From: AP-15 sp035503615
GTDB taxonomy: Bacteria > Pseudomonadota > Alphaproteobacteria > ATCC43930 > CGMCC-115725
NCBI GenBank assembly: GCA_035503615.1
Contig: DATJTI010000034.1
Span: 5,988-69,987 of the forward strand
Direction: 5' to 3'
Length of the DNA stretch: 64,000 bases
Shown here: piece by piece, positions 39,829 to 49,604 of the stretch
Numbering within the stretch: position 1 is the stretch's first letter
How the letters are laid out: each line of letters begins with the position of its first letter
Program-made: the position numbers and the translations under genes
Notes under the pieces: model-generated
The model's database searches: none
Seen by the model: only the letters and a program-made list of their open reading frames with translations
Told to the model about the DNA's origin: nothing

Positions 39829-40875
39829 ATGGTCGCAGCCGGTCGGCGCAACCTGATCACCGACGTCCCGGGCATCCTTGTCGGCCAGGCCGAGGATCGT
39901 GACGGGATCAGCGGCACCACCGTCATCCTGGCCGAAGCGCCGGCGCGTGCGGCGGTCGATGTCCGCGGCGGGGCGCCCGGCACGCGCGAAACCGAGCTGC
40001 TCGGCGCCGATGCGCTGGTCGACCGGATCGATGCGGTGGTCCTGTCCGGCGGCTCCGCCTTTGGTCTCGATGCCGCGGCCGGGGTCATGGAGTGGCTGGC
40101 CGCCGCCGGACGCGGTTTCGTTGTCGGCGCGCGCTATGCAACGATCCGGGTGCCGATCGTGCCAGCCGCGATCCTGTTCGATCTCGGCTTTCCCGGCCGC
40201 CAGCCATGGAGCGGCGAGCCGCCCTATCGCCAGCTTGGCCATCGAGCCGTGGCGAGCGCGGGCAAGGAATTTGCCCAGGGCAACGCCGGCGCCGGGCTCG
40301 GCGCCAGGGCAGGGCAGCTGAAAGGCGGCATCGGCAGCGCGTCCGCGGTCGTGCATGACGGCGCCACGTTCGGCGCGATCGTCGCGGTCAACAGCTGGGG
40401 CTCGGCGGTACGGCCCGATTGCGGGCGCTTCTGGACCGCCGAACTGGCCCGTCCCGGCGAGGTCGATGCGCAGCCCGTGCCGCCCGGCATTGCCCTCGAC
40501 CCGGACGACTTTTCCGGCTGTAAGACCGCGTTGCCCGGTGCCGATAGTACAATCGCCAACACGACGATCGCGGTCGTCGCGACCGACGCTGCGCTCGACA
40601 AGGGCGGCTGCCGCCGGCTGGCGATCATGGCCCAGGACGGGCTCGCCCGCGCGATCCGTCCGATCCACACACCATTCGACGGCGACACCGTCTTTGCGCT
40701 CGCAACCGGAACCGGTGCGCCGGCGGGGGCGGCCGATCTGCTGCGCTACGGAAATGCCGCTGCCGATTGCCTGGCAAGGGCGGTGATGCGGGCGCTGACC
40801 CGGGCCGAGCCGCTGTCCGGGGTGCCAAACTGGCGGCAGCGCTGGGGCATGGCGCCGCCGCACGGCGCTGCTTGA
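39829..40875 (+). CDS. P1 family peptidase (DmpA-like)
   Basis: A 348-residue N-terminal-nucleophile hydrolase of the DmpA/L-aminopeptidase group. The family autoprocesses before a Ser/Thr; here the likely site is in TIANTTIAVVATDAAL near residue 240. Other blocks are NLITDVPGILVGQAEDRDG at the N-terminus, VLSGGSAFGLDAAAGVM near residue 72, and IRPIHTPFDGDTVFALATG. It cleaves N-terminal residues or beta-amino acid amides. It precedes an amino-acid-type importer by 68 bases, which may be functional. Confidence 0.88.
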   Translation: MVAAGRRNLITDVPGILVGQAEDRDGISGTTVILAEAPARAAVDVRGGAPGTRETELLGADALVDRIDAVVLSGGSAFGLDAAAGVMEWLAAAGRGFVVGARYATIRVPIVPAAILFDLGFPGRQPWSGEPPYRQLGHRAVASAGKEFAQGNAGAGLGARAGQLKGGIGSASAVVHDGATFGAIVAVNSWGSAVRPDCGRFWTAELARPGEVDAQPVPPGIALDPDDFSGCKTALPGADSTIANTTIAVVATDAALDKGGCRRLAIMAQDGLARAIRPIHTPFDGDTVFALATGTGAPAGAADLLRYGNAAADCLARAVMRALTRAEPLSGVPNWRQRWGMAPPHGAA

Positions 40876-40943
40876 CAGTGGCGGGCGTCTCCAACCATAT
40901 GGCGCCGCGACAACGATAACTCGAATGGGTGAGGGAGGCCTGA

Positions 40944-42146
40944 ATGTTGCGCCGTCATATTCTGGCGCTGGGCTGCGCAAGCATGATGCTGGCGCCGATG
41001 GCGGCGCGGGCTGCGTCCCCGATCAAGATCGGCTTTCCGATCCCGCTCTCCGGGCCGACCGCGGTCTATGGCGAGCCGGTGCTCAAAGGGGCGCAGATGG
41101 CGGTCGCCGAGATCAACGCCAAGGGCGGTGTGCTGGGGCGCCAGCTCGAGCTCTTGCCGCGTGACAGCAAGGCCAATGCCGACGAGGCGGTACGCCTGTC
41201 GCGCGAACTGATCATCAAGGATGGCGTGGATTTTCTGGTCGGCACGCTGACCTCGGCCGAGGCGCCGGCAGTATCGACCGTGGCCAAGGAAAACAAGATC
41301 GTCTTTGTCGCCCCGACTTCGAAGAGCACGATCCTGACCGATCCCGAGCACATCAATCCCTATATTTTCCGGGTCTCGTCGAATACCGATGTCGAGGGGT
41401 TGGCCGGCGCGACCTTGATGGCGCGGTGGAAGAACGTCAAAACCGTGGCGACGATCGCCCCCGATTACGCCTATGGCCGCGACTCGATCGCCGCCTTTAT
41501 CAAGAGCCTCAAAAAGCTGCGTCCCGATATCAAGATCGTCGACGAGCAGTGGCCAAAGCTCGGGCAGCCCGACTTCACCCCGTTCATCACCGCGCAAATG
41601 AGCAAGAAGCCGGATGCGATCTACTGCTCGCTGTTCGCCGGCGACTTCGCCACCTTTGCCAAGGAGGCCGAGCCGCTCGGCTATTTCAAGGCGGTCGACA
41701 ACCGGGTGATCGACGGCGCCGAAGTCGGCACCACCGACGAAGCGCAGGCACTGGGCGCCGACTATCCGTTCGGCATCATCTCCGACAGCTACGACCCGGT
41801 GATCTGGGGCGGCCCCAACGAGCCGGCGGCGCACAAGAAATTCATCGCCGATCTGAAGGCGTTCACGCACGAGAAATACGCGTCGGGTTGGTCGATCGTC
41901 GGCTACCAGTCGATCTACGCGCTCGCCGACGGCATCAAAAAGGCCGACAGCACCGACAGCGACAAGGTCGCCAAAGCATTGCTCGGCATGAGCTTCGACA
42001 CGCCGGTCGGCAAGCGGACCTTCAGCGTCAAATCGCACGAGACGTTCGCGCCCGAATATTGGGGCGTCATGGTCAAGGAAGCGGCCTACCCGTTCGCCGT
42101 CATCCAAAACCCGGAAATGCTGCCGCCGCAAAACGAGACCAATTGA
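40944..42146 (+). CDS. Branched-chain amino acid-type ABC substrate-binding protein 1
   Basis: A 400-residue periplasmic binding protein. The signal peptide ends near AARA (residue 23), and the mature part begins SPIKIGFPIPLSGPTAVYG. Peripla_BP_6 features are GAQMAVAEINAKGGVLGRQL, VDFLVGTLTSAEAPAVSTVA and FTPFITAQMSKKPDAIYCSL. GGGAGG precedes the ATG. A close paralogue follows; the permeases and ATPases are just downstream. Ligand specificity is unknown. Confidence 0.93.
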   Translation: MLRRHILALGCASMMLAPMAARAASPIKIGFPIPLSGPTAVYGEPVLKGAQMAVAEINAKGGVLGRQLELLPRDSKANADEAVRLSRELIIKDGVDFLVGTLTSAEAPAVSTVAKENKIVFVAPTSKSTILTDPEHINPYIFRVSSNTDVEGLAGATLMARWKNVKTVATIAPDYAYGRDSIAAFIKSLKKLRPDIKIVDEQWPKLGQPDFTPFITAQMSKKPDAIYCSLFAGDFATFAKEAEPLGYFKAVDNRVIDGAEVGTTDEAQALGADYPFGIISDSYDPVIWGGPNEPAAHKKFIADLKAFTHEKYASGWSIVGYQSIYALADGIKKADSTDSDKVAKALLGMSFDTPVGKRTFSVKSHETFAPEYWGVMVKEAAYPFAVIQNPEMLPPQNETN

Positions 42147-42354
42147 ACCTCGCCGGCCGACGGCCTCGGCAGCGCGTTGGCGCCGAATACGATGACGGCG
42201 TCGATCCCGTTCGACCGGTCGGTTCGGCTGATGACGGCAATGCTCGACCTCGACCGGCGCAACATCGCCTCGCTTGACAGCATCGGGCGGCTCAGACCAT
42301 ATCGTGATCGCAAGCAGAACCAAAAAGCTGCGATCCAAGATGGGAGCTTGGGAG

Positions 42355-43602
42355 ATGTTTCGCCGTCACATGCTCATGCTGGCGGGTGGCGCTGTTTTGC
42401 TGGCGCCATTGGCCGCTGCCGCCGCTGCCCCGATCGAGATCGGGTTTCCGATACCGCTATCCGGACCCACCGCGCTCTATGGCGTGCCGGTGTTGAAGGG
42501 TGCCGAGTTGGCGGTCAGTGAGATCAATGCCAAGGGCGGGGTGCTCGGGCGCAAGCTCGAATTGTTGCCGCGCGACAGCAAGGCCGATGCTGACGAGGCG
42601 GTCCGGCTCGCCCGCGAGTTGATCATCAAGGACAATGTCAACTTTCTGGTCGGCACGTTGACCTCGGCCGAAGCGCCGGCGGTCTCGACCGTCGCCAAGG
42701 AAAACAAGATCGTCTTTATCGCGCCAACCTCGGAGACCACGCGGCTCACCGATCCGCAGCATATTCACCCCTACGTGTTCCGTGCCACCTCGAATACCGA
42801 TGTCGAGGGACTGGCCTCGGCGCAGCTGATGGCCCGGTGGAAAAACGTCAAGACCGTCGCCACGATGTCGCCCGACTATGCCTATGGTCGCGATGTCACC
42901 GCCGCCTTTGTCCGCGACCTGAAAAAACTGCGCCCCGACATCAAGATCGTGGATGAAGAATGGCCCAAGCTCGGCCAGCCCGATTTCACGCCGTTCATCA
43001 CCGCGCAGATGAGCAAGCGGCCGGATGCGATCTATTGCTCGCTGTTCGCCGGCGACTTCGCCACTTTCGCAAAAGAGGCCGAGCCCCTCGGCTATTTCAA
43101 GGCGATCGGCAACCGCTTCATCGATAGCGGTGCGGTCGGCAGCACCGATGAAGCGAAAGCCCTCGGCAATGATTATCCCGTCGGCATTCTCGTCAACACC
43201 TTCGACCCGGTGATCTGGACCGGCTCCCCCGAGCCGCCGGCGCACAAGCAATATATCGCCGCGCTGCAGCGGTTCACCCACCAGAAATATCCCTCTGCCT
43301 TGTCGATCCAGGGCTATATCGCGATCGAGGCGCTGGCCGACGGCATCACCAAGGCGCGCAGCATCGATTCAGACAAGGTCTCGAAGGCGTTGATCGGGAT
43401 GACCTTCGACACGCCGATCGGCGCGCGGAGCTTCAGCGTCAAGTCGCACGAGACGTTCTCTCCCGAATTCTGGGGCGTCATGGTCAAGGAGGCGGCCTAT
43501 CCGTTTGTCGTCATGAAAGACCCGAAATTGTTGCCGACCAGGGCACAGCTGATCGCCGCGCTGGGAGCAAATCCCTTTGCCGTGGCCGGGAATCCGAACT
43601 GA
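42355..43602 (+). CDS. Branched-chain amino acid-type ABC substrate-binding protein 2
   Basis: A 415-residue paralogue of the previous gene, very similar along its whole length (for example INAKGGVLGRKLELLPRDSK and QPDFTPFITAQMSKRPDAIY). The signal peptide starts MFRRHMLMLAGGAVLL and ends near AAAAA. Differences cluster in loops and in the last 20 residues. The start at 42355 has GGGAG 8 bases upstream; an in-frame ATG at 42274 would give an implausible N-terminus. The pair arose by tandem duplication, with 208 bases between the genes. Confidence 0.92.
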   Translation: MFRRHMLMLAGGAVLLAPLAAAAAAPIEIGFPIPLSGPTALYGVPVLKGAELAVSEINAKGGVLGRKLELLPRDSKADADEAVRLARELIIKDNVNFLVGTLTSAEAPAVSTVAKENKIVFIAPTSETTRLTDPQHIHPYVFRATSNTDVEGLASAQLMARWKNVKTVATMSPDYAYGRDVTAAFVRDLKKLRPDIKIVDEEWPKLGQPDFTPFITAQMSKRPDAIYCSLFAGDFATFAKEAEPLGYFKAIGNRFIDSGAVGSTDEAKALGNDYPVGILVNTFDPVIWTGSPEPPAHKQYIAALQRFTHQKYPSALSIQGYIAIEALADGITKARSIDSDKVSKALIGMTFDTPIGARSFSVKSHETFSPEFWGVMVKEAAYPFVVMKDPKLLPTRAQLIAALGANPFAVAGNPN

Positions 43603-43671
43603 CGACGGCGAACCAAGGGTTAGGGCGGAATGAGCACGGGCGCGGCCCGAGGCCCGGAGGATTGATCGGCG

Positions 43672-44550
43672 GTGGCGACGTCGCTTCTGTTCAGTCAGTT
43701 CATGGGTGGTCTGACGACCGCCATGTTCCTGTTTCTGATTGCCTCCGGGCTGTCGCTCGTGTTCGGCGTCATGCGCGTCATCAATTTCGCGCACGGCTCG
43801 TTCTACATGATCGGCGCTTATCTTGCCTGGCAGTGGGTGGAGTGGCTGCACCCGACCGCCGGAGCGTTCTGGCCGGCTGCGTTGCTCGCGGCCTGTGGCG
43901 TCGCCCTGCTCGGCGGGGTCCTCGAACGGCTGCTGCTGCGCCATCTCTACGGGGTCGACGAGCTCTACCAGCTCTTATTCACTTATGCGCTGGTGCTGAT
44001 CCTGGGCGACGCCGCGAAATTCATCTGGGGCACCGGCCAGCTCTCGGTCGCGGCACCGGCGGCACTCTCCGGCAGCATCGAGATCCTCGGCACGCGGCAG
44101 CCGCTCTACAGCCTCTTCATCATTGCGCTCGGTCCGCTGATCGCCTTCGCCTCCTGGCTCGCGATCAACCGCACCGGCATCGGCCGGATGGTGCGGGCCG
44201 CCGCCTACGACCGTGAGATGCTCGATGCGCTCGGCGCCAATGTCGGCTCGATCTATACCGGGATGTTCGTGTTCAGCTCGTTTCTCGCCGGGCTTTCGGG
44301 GGCGCTGGTGACGCCGATCCAGAGCATCGTGCCGGGGATGGACGTGCTGATCATCGTCCAGGCGTTTATCGTCGTCGTGATCGGTGGCATGGGCTCGTTC
44401 TGGGGCACCTTTTGGGGTTCGGTCATCTATGGCCAGGTGCTGTCGTTCGGCATCCTGGTATTTCCGAGCTTCTCGCTGTTCGCGGTCTACGCGCTGATGG
44501 CGGTGATCCTGATCGTCCGCCCGTGGGGTTTGTTCGGACGGCCGCTGTGA
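43672..44550 (+). CDS. livH: Branched-chain amino acid-type ABC permease (LivH family)
   Basis: A 292-residue integral membrane protein with about eight helices. Family blocks are SGLSLVFGVMRVINFAHGSF near residue 24 and the EAA-like loop NRTGIGRMVRAAAYDREMLD near residue 165, followed by VVVIGGMGSFWGTFWGSVI. The start is GTG with GGAGG 11 bases upstream. The stop overlaps livM in TGATG. Confidence 0.93.
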   Translation: MATSLLFSQFMGGLTTAMFLFLIASGLSLVFGVMRVINFAHGSFYMIGAYLAWQWVEWLHPTAGAFWPAALLAACGVALLGGVLERLLLRHLYGVDELYQLLFTYALVLILGDAAKFIWGTGQLSVAAPAALSGSIEILGTRQPLYSLFIIALGPLIAFASWLAINRTGIGRMVRAAAYDREMLDALGANVGSIYTGMFVFSSFLAGLSGALVTPIQSIVPGMDVLIIVQAFIVVVIGGMGSFWGTFWGSVIYGQVLSFGILVFPSFSLFAVYALMAVILIVRPWGLFGRPL

Positions 44551-45542
44551 TGCCGCGCAGCACTAGCCTTGCCGCGCGCGTCCCATGGACGCTGATCGTG
44601 TTTCTGGCAGCCTGCACGGTGCCGTGGTTCGGCTCGCGCTACGATACGTTCCTCGCCGCGCAGATCGTCATCGACGCCCTCTTTGCGGTCAGCCTCAACC
44701 TCCTGCTTGGCACTACCGGGCTCGTCTCGTTCGGCCATGTCGCCTATTTCGGGGTCGGCGCCTATGTCTGCGGCATTCTGATGAAGACCTATGGGATGCC
44801 GTTCGCCATCGCCTTCCCGGCGGCAGGTCTCGGCGCCGCCGCCTTCGCGCTCGTCTCCGGCTTCTTCTGCGTGCGCCTGACGAAGCTCTATTTCGCGATG
44901 TTGACCCTGGCGTTTTCGCAGATCGCCTGGGCGGTCGCCTATAAATGGAACGCAGTCACCGGCGGTGACCAGGGCCTGCCCGAGATCCCCTATCCCAATC
45001 TCGACTGGATCAGCGCGATCCCCGGCCTCGGCAATTTGTCGGTCGGCGCCCGCTTCTACCTCTTGACGCTGGTGCTGGTGGCGGTGTCGTTCGCGGTGAT
45101 CCGGCAGATCATCCGCTCGCCCTTTGGCCGGATGCTGACGACGATCCGCGACAATCCCGAGCGTGCCGCCTTTATCGGCCTCAATGTGCGCGCCTATCAG
45201 CTGGCCTCGTTTGTCGTCGCCGGCGGTTTTGCCGGGTTCGCCGGCGCGCTCTACGGCATCTTCAGCCGCGGCGTGTTCGCCGATTATCTGTTCTGGTCGA
45301 AATCGGCCGAGGTCATCATCATGACAATCCTCGGCGGCATGAACTATTTCTGGGGACCGCCGGTCGGTGCGCTGGCGCTGGTCTGGCTCAATCAATGGAT
45401 CACCGACTTTACCCAGTACTGGCCGTTCGTGCTCGGCTGCCTGCTCCTGGTGCTGCTGTTCGTGTTCCCGGGCGGCCTCGTCGGCGGGCTCGTCGCCGGC
45501 TATGGCTGGCTGCGCCGCAGCGTGGTCGGGCGCGATGCTTGA
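44550..45542 (+). CDS. livM: Branched-chain amino acid-type ABC permease (LivM family)
   Basis: A 330-residue membrane permease with about nine helices. Blocks are SLNLLLGTTGLVSFGHVAYF, the loop RSPFGRMLTTIRDNPERAAF near residue 200, and MTILGGMNYFWGPPVGALAL. It forms the translocation pore with LivH. The start overlaps the livH stop by one base and the end overlaps livG by 8 bases. Confidence 0.93.
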   Translation: MPRSTSLAARVPWTLIVFLAACTVPWFGSRYDTFLAAQIVIDALFAVSLNLLLGTTGLVSFGHVAYFGVGAYVCGILMKTYGMPFAIAFPAAGLGAAAFALVSGFFCVRLTKLYFAMLTLAFSQIAWAVAYKWNAVTGGDQGLPEIPYPNLDWISAIPGLGNLSVGARFYLLTLVLVAVSFAVIRQIIRSPFGRMLTTIRDNPERAAFIGLNVRAYQLASFVVAGGFAGFAGALYGIFSRGVFADYLFWSKSAEVIIMTILGGMNYFWGPPVGALALVWLNQWITDFTQYWPFVLGCLLLVLLFVFPGGLVGGLVAGYGWLRRSVVGRDA

Positions 45543-46272
45543 GGTCGAGGAGCTGCGCAAATCGTTTGCCGGCTTTGTCGCCGTCGGCGGCGTCAGCCTG
45601 ACCGTCGCGACCCGGCAGATCGCTGCGGTGATCGGACCGAACGGCGCCGGCAAGTCGACGTTTTTCAACCTGATCACCGGGCATCTGCGGCCCGACAGCG
45701 GCCGGGTCGTGCTCGACGGCCGCGACATCACCGGGGCGCCGCCGCACCGCATCTGCCGCATGGGGGTGGGTCGCTCGTTTCAGCGCGCCAACATCTTTGC
45801 CCGGCTCTCGGTGTTCGAGAACCTGCAGGCGTCGCTGCTGGCGCATCGCGGCCGCGGCCGTAACTTCTGGTCCCGCTCGGAAAGTTTCTATCGCGGCGAG
45901 ACCGAGGCCTTGCTCGCTGCAATCGGCCTCGACGGCCAGGCCGACACGGTGGCCGGCACGCTCAGCTACGGCAATCAGAAGCAGCTCGAACTCGGCATCG
46001 CGCTGGCCAGCGAGCCCGCCCTGCTGCTGCTCGACGAGCCGACCGCCGGCATGTCCGCGGCCGAGACGCATGAGACGATGGATCTGTTGCGGCGCATTGC
46101 CGATGAGCGCGGTCTGACCCTGGTCTTTACCGAGCACGACATGGACGTGGTGTTTTCGATCGCTGAGAAGGTCGCGGTCCTGCATCAGGGCCGGCTCTTG
46201 GCCGAGGGCACCCCGGCCGAGGTGCGCCGCGACCCCGAGGTGCGCCGCGTCTATCTCGGCGAGCAGCGATGA
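45535..46272 (+). CDS. livG: ABC transporter ATP-binding protein (LivG family)
   Basis: A 245-residue ATPase. Walker A is IGPNGAGKSTFFN near residues 34-46, the signature is LSYGNQKQLELG, and Walker B is LLLLDEPTAGMS. The C-terminus has the LivG-type FTEHDMDVVFSIAEKVAVLH. It energises the importer with LivF. Overlaps with both neighbours show translational coupling. Confidence 0.94.
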   Translation: MLEVEELRKSFAGFVAVGGVSLTVATRQIAAVIGPNGAGKSTFFNLITGHLRPDSGRVVLDGRDITGAPPHRICRMGVGRSFQRANIFARLSVFENLQASLLAHRGRGRNFWSRSESFYRGETEALLAAIGLDGQADTVAGTLSYGNQKQLELGIALASEPALLLLDEPTAGMSAAETHETMDLLRRIADERGLTLVFTEHDMDVVFSIAEKVAVLHQGRLLAEGTPAEVRRDPEVRRVYLGEQR

Positions 46273-46976
46273 TGCCGCTCTTGGCGCTCGAAGATGTGCA
46301 CGCGGCTTACGGGCTCAGCCGGGTGCTGTTCGGAGTCTCGCTCGAAATCGGCGCCGGCGAGTGCGTGTGCCTGTTGGGGCGCAACGGTGTCGGCAAGACG
46401 ACCACGATGCGCGCGGTGATGGGGCTGACGCTGCCCGGCAGCGGGCGCGTCATGTGGCGGGGGCGCGACATTGCCGGTTGGGCGCCGCACCGGATCGCCC
46501 GCGCCGGTATTGGCTTTGTGCCGGAGGACCGGCGGATCTTCGCCGAGCTGACGGTCCGCGAGAACCTCGAAGTCGGCGCCCGCGCGGCACGCCGGCCGGG
46601 GCGCTGGACGATCGAGGCGGTCGGCGAGCTGTTCCCGATCCTGCGCGAGCGGCGCAACCAGCGCGGCGGGTTTCTGTCGGGTGGCGAGCAGCAGATGCTG
46701 ACGATCGCCCGCACCCTGATGGGCAATCCCGAATTGCTGCTGCTCGACGAACCGTCCGAGGGGTTGGCGCCGCTGGTCGTGGACCAGCTGCATGACAAGA
46801 TCGGCGAATTGAAAGGGCAGGGGCTGACGATCCTGTTGGCCGAGCAGCGCGTCGATTTCGCGCTGGCGCTGGCCGACCGCGTCTATGTGCTCGAGCGCGG
46901 CAGCGTGCGCTATTCCGGTGCTGCCGCCGAGCTGCGCGCCGACCCTGCGCTGGTCGATCGCCTGATGTCGCTGTAG
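46269..46976 (+). CDS. livF: ABC transporter ATP-binding protein (LivF family)
   Basis: A 235-residue ATPase with Walker A LLGRNGVGKTTTMRAVMG near residue 36, signature FLSGGEQQMLTIARTL, Walker B LLLLDEPSEGLAPLV and the LivF-type LLAEQRVDFALALADRVYVL. It overlaps livG by 4 bases (ATGA) and is the last importer gene. A convergent fahA gene follows after 11 bases. Confidence 0.94.
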   Translation: MMPLLALEDVHAAYGLSRVLFGVSLEIGAGECVCLLGRNGVGKTTTMRAVMGLTLPGSGRVMWRGRDIAGWAPHRIARAGIGFVPEDRRIFAELTVRENLEVGARAARRPGRWTIEAVGELFPILRERRNQRGGFLSGGEQQMLTIARTLMGNPELLLLDEPSEGLAPLVVDQLHDKIGELKGQGLTILLAEQRVDFALALADRVYVLERGSVRYSGAAAELRADPALVDRLMSL

Positions 46977-46987
46977 CCGGCGCCTGT

Positions 46988-48301
46988 TCACACGATCCGG
47001 GCGCGGCATTCGCCAAAGCCGATCGGGACGCAGCCGTCGCGGCGGCAGTGCGCACGGAAGATCACCTCGTCGCCATCTTCGACAAAGGTGCGGGTCTCGC
47101 CCGAGGCGAGCGTCGTTGCCCTAGTGCCGTCGGCGCTCAATTCCATCAGGCTGCCCCAGCCCTCGCGGGTCGGGCCGGAGATCGTGCCGGTCCCGAACAA
47201 ATCGCCGGCGCCGAGATTGCAGCCGCTGCTCGCATGGTGCGCCACCAGCTGCGCCAAGGTCCAATAGAGGTCGGTCGTGTTGCTGCCCGACATCCGGTGC
47301 GGCGGCAAGCCTTTGGCGCGCAGCCCTTCGGTCGATAGAAAGGCTTCGAGTGCGATGTCGAACGCCCCCTCGCGCTGGTCGGCATCGTCCCACAGATGTG
47401 GCAACGGCCGCGGGTCGCCGGCAGGCCGCGCCGGCTGCGCTACGCGGAACGGCGCCAGCGTCTCGCTGGTGACGATCCAGGGCGACACGGTCGAGCCGAA
47501 ATTCTTGCCGAGAAACGGCCCCAAGGGTTGTGATTCCCATTGCTGCACGTCGCGCGCTGACCAGTCGTTGACAAGGCCCAGACCGAAGATGTGCTCCCCG
47601 GCAGAAGCGATCGGGATCGGCTCGCCCTGCGCGTTGCCGGGGCCGATCCACACCGCCAGCTCCAGCTCGTAATCGAGCTTCCGGCACGGGCCATAACTCG
47701 GTGCGGCCTCGTCCGGCATCTTGCGTTGACCACTCGGCCGGTGGATCGGCACATTCGATGGCCGCACCGAGGAGGCGCGGCTGTGATAGGCGACCGGCAC
47801 GTATTTATAGTTGGGGTTGAGCGGGTTGTTCGGGTCGCGCCGGCGACCGCCATTGGTGGCGTGATGGATGCCGGCGAAAAAATCGGTGAACTCGCCGATC
47901 CGGGCCGGCAGCTGCATAGTGCATTGCGCCGCCGGATGCAGCAGCCGGGCGGCGAGCCCTTCGATCGTCGCCCGCTCGCTCCCGTCGGCGGCGAGCAGCG
48001 CCGAAATCCGCCGGCGCAGCACTTCGCGCGATCCGGAGCCGAGCGCCATCAGCGGGTTCAAGGCCGGACCCGAGCCCGCCTCGGCCGCCGCTCGCGCCTC
48101 GCCGGTGAACAGCCCCGCTTCGAGCGCTGCGGCGAGGTCGAAAATCATCTCGCCAATCGCCACCCCGCCGCGGGCCGCACCATCGCCCGGCGGACTGAAC
48201 ACGCCGAACGGCAGGTTCTGGATCGGGAATTCGCCATGGCCATTGGCGGAAGTCACCCAGCTTTGCCGCTTTGGATCATGGGTTTCGTCGATCCCGCTCA
48301 T
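46988..48301 (-). CDS. fahA: Fumarylacetoacetase
   Basis: A 437-residue enzyme that cleaves 4-fumarylacetoacetate to fumarate and acetoacetate, the last step of tyrosine and homogentisate breakdown. FAH blocks are the N-terminal FPIQNLPFGVFSPPG, DFFAGIHHATNGG near residue 142, then SYGPCRKLDYELELAVWIGP with the metal ligands, GLVNDWSARDVQQWESQPLG and GDLFGTGTISGP. The start MSGIDETHD fits the family. No homogentisate dioxygenase gene is nearby. Confidence 0.94.
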   Translation of the reverse strand: MSGIDETHDPKRQSWVTSANGHGEFPIQNLPFGVFSPPGDGAARGGVAIGEMIFDLAAALEAGLFTGEARAAAEAGSGPALNPLMALGSGSREVLRRRISALLAADGSERATIEGLAARLLHPAAQCTMQLPARIGEFTDFFAGIHHATNGGRRRDPNNPLNPNYKYVPVAYHSRASSVRPSNVPIHRPSGQRKMPDEAAPSYGPCRKLDYELELAVWIGPGNAQGEPIPIASAGEHIFGLGLVNDWSARDVQQWESQPLGPFLGKNFGSTVSPWIVTSETLAPFRVAQPARPAGDPRPLPHLWDDADQREGAFDIALEAFLSTEGLRAKGLPPHRMSGSNTTDLYWTLAQLVAHHASSGCNLGAGDLFGTGTISGPTREGWGSLMELSADGTRATTLASGETRTFVEDGDEVIFRAHCRRDGCVPIGFGECRARIV

Positions 48302-48428
48302 CGTCTTCACCCCTTGTTGGCGTGCCCGTTTCGCGGCGATCATCCTCCCGATCCACCGCCAAAGGCGAGCCGCAAATGAGGGATCGACCGCCCCGGGGCC
48401 ATGCCGGCCGCGCCTCACGGCCCGGCTG

Positions 48429-49595
48429 ATGCTGCGTTTTCTCGGAGCAGTGTGGCATGTTGCCGGGCTGTTGCTGGTCGCGGTGCTGGTGACCGAATTC
48501 GGAGTTGATGGCTGGCGGCGCCTTGTCCGCTGGCTGCGCTATCGCCGGCCGAGCCGCCCGGACCGCCACGGTGCCGCCGACGCCTATGCCGGTGCGGATT
48601 GGTCGGCCGCCTATTTCGACGAGTTCCGGCGGGTCGTGCGCGTCGATTGGCGCGCTTATGTCGGCTGGTGGCAGCGCCCGTTTCACGGCCGGTATGTGAC
48701 GATCGACGCGCGCGGCTTGCGGCCGACGCCGGGGGAGGGCGAGGTGCGGCCGGGGACGATCCGCATCCTGTGCTTTGGCGGGTCGACGATGATGGGCATG
48801 GGGGCGCGCGACGCATCGACGATCCCGGCTTTGCTCGCCCGCAAGCTCGGCGAGCTCGGCCATCGGGTCGCGGTCACCAATTGGGGCCAGCTCGGCCACA
48901 ACAGCACCCAGGAGGCGATCACCTTGCAGCAATTGTTGAAAGCCGGCGAGCGCTGCGACATCGCCCTCTTTTATGACGGCGTCAACGAGATGGCCTGCGC
49001 CGAGCAGACCGGCCGGGCCGATACCCTGTTCAACGAGAACCGACGCCGCGCCGAATTCAACCTCCTGCATCCCGACCGGCGGCGCGATCTCGTCACGGCG
49101 GCGCTGATCGCCGCGGCACCGCGCACCTTGCGCCGGCTACGCCAGCTGACCGGGTTGCCGCTGCGCGGGCCGATGCCGCGGGAGGAGGCTGACCTGTCGG
49201 AAATCGATCTGGGGGCACTCGCGGCCGAGGTCATCGCGGCATATGCGGCAAACCTGCGGCTGATCCGGCTCTTGGCCGGCGAATACCGGTTCCGGCCGCT
49301 CTTCTTCTGGCAACCGGTGCTGACGACAAAGCGGAATTTGAGCCTCGACGAGCAGCGCTGGAGCCGCGACTACACAAGCGATCCGGCGGCACGCCAGCGG
49401 CTCTACACTGCGATCCTCGAAGCACGGCGAGGCTGTCGCGAACTCGTCGAGGCTGCGGATGCGGTCGATCTGTCGGCGCTGTTTGACGATTGGACCGACC
49501 CGGTCTACATCGATCTCTATCACCTGTCCGAAGCGGGCAACGCCGCCATCGCCGCGGCAATGCTGCCCGCGATCACCGCCGCGATCGGTCAATGA
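48429..49595 (+). CDS. Membrane-anchored SGNH/GDSL hydrolase-like protein
   Basis: A 388-residue protein with one N-terminal membrane helix (residues 5-24). A GDSL-type block I is ILCFGGSTMMGMGA near residue 115 with the nucleophile serine. Block III is in YDGVNEM, and the C-terminal D-x-H is in DLYHLSEAGN near residue 363. The fold fits extracytoplasmic esterases or acyl-transfer helpers. It divergently faces fahA and is followed after 9 bases by a small membrane peptide gene. Confidence 0.78.
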   Translation: MLRFLGAVWHVAGLLLVAVLVTEFGVDGWRRLVRWLRYRRPSRPDRHGAADAYAGADWSAAYFDEFRRVVRVDWRAYVGWWQRPFHGRYVTIDARGLRPTPGEGEVRPGTIRILCFGGSTMMGMGARDASTIPALLARKLGELGHRVAVTNWGQLGHNSTQEAITLQQLLKAGERCDIALFYDGVNEMACAEQTGRADTLFNENRRRAEFNLLHPDRRRDLVTAALIAAAPRTLRRLRQLTGLPLRGPMPREEADLSEIDLGALAAEVIAAYAANLRLIRLLAGEYRFRPLFFWQPVLTTKRNLSLDEQRWSRDYTSDPAARQRLYTAILEARRGCRELVEAADAVDLSALFDDWTDPVYIDLYHLSEAGNAAIAAAMLPAITAAIGQ

Positions 49596-49604
49596 GGCTA
49601 TTAG

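Noticed and set aside
42274..42354. Upstream start for the second binding protein
   Set aside because: It would place 27 polar residues before the signal peptide; the ATG at 42355 has a good ribosome site and a normal signal sequence.
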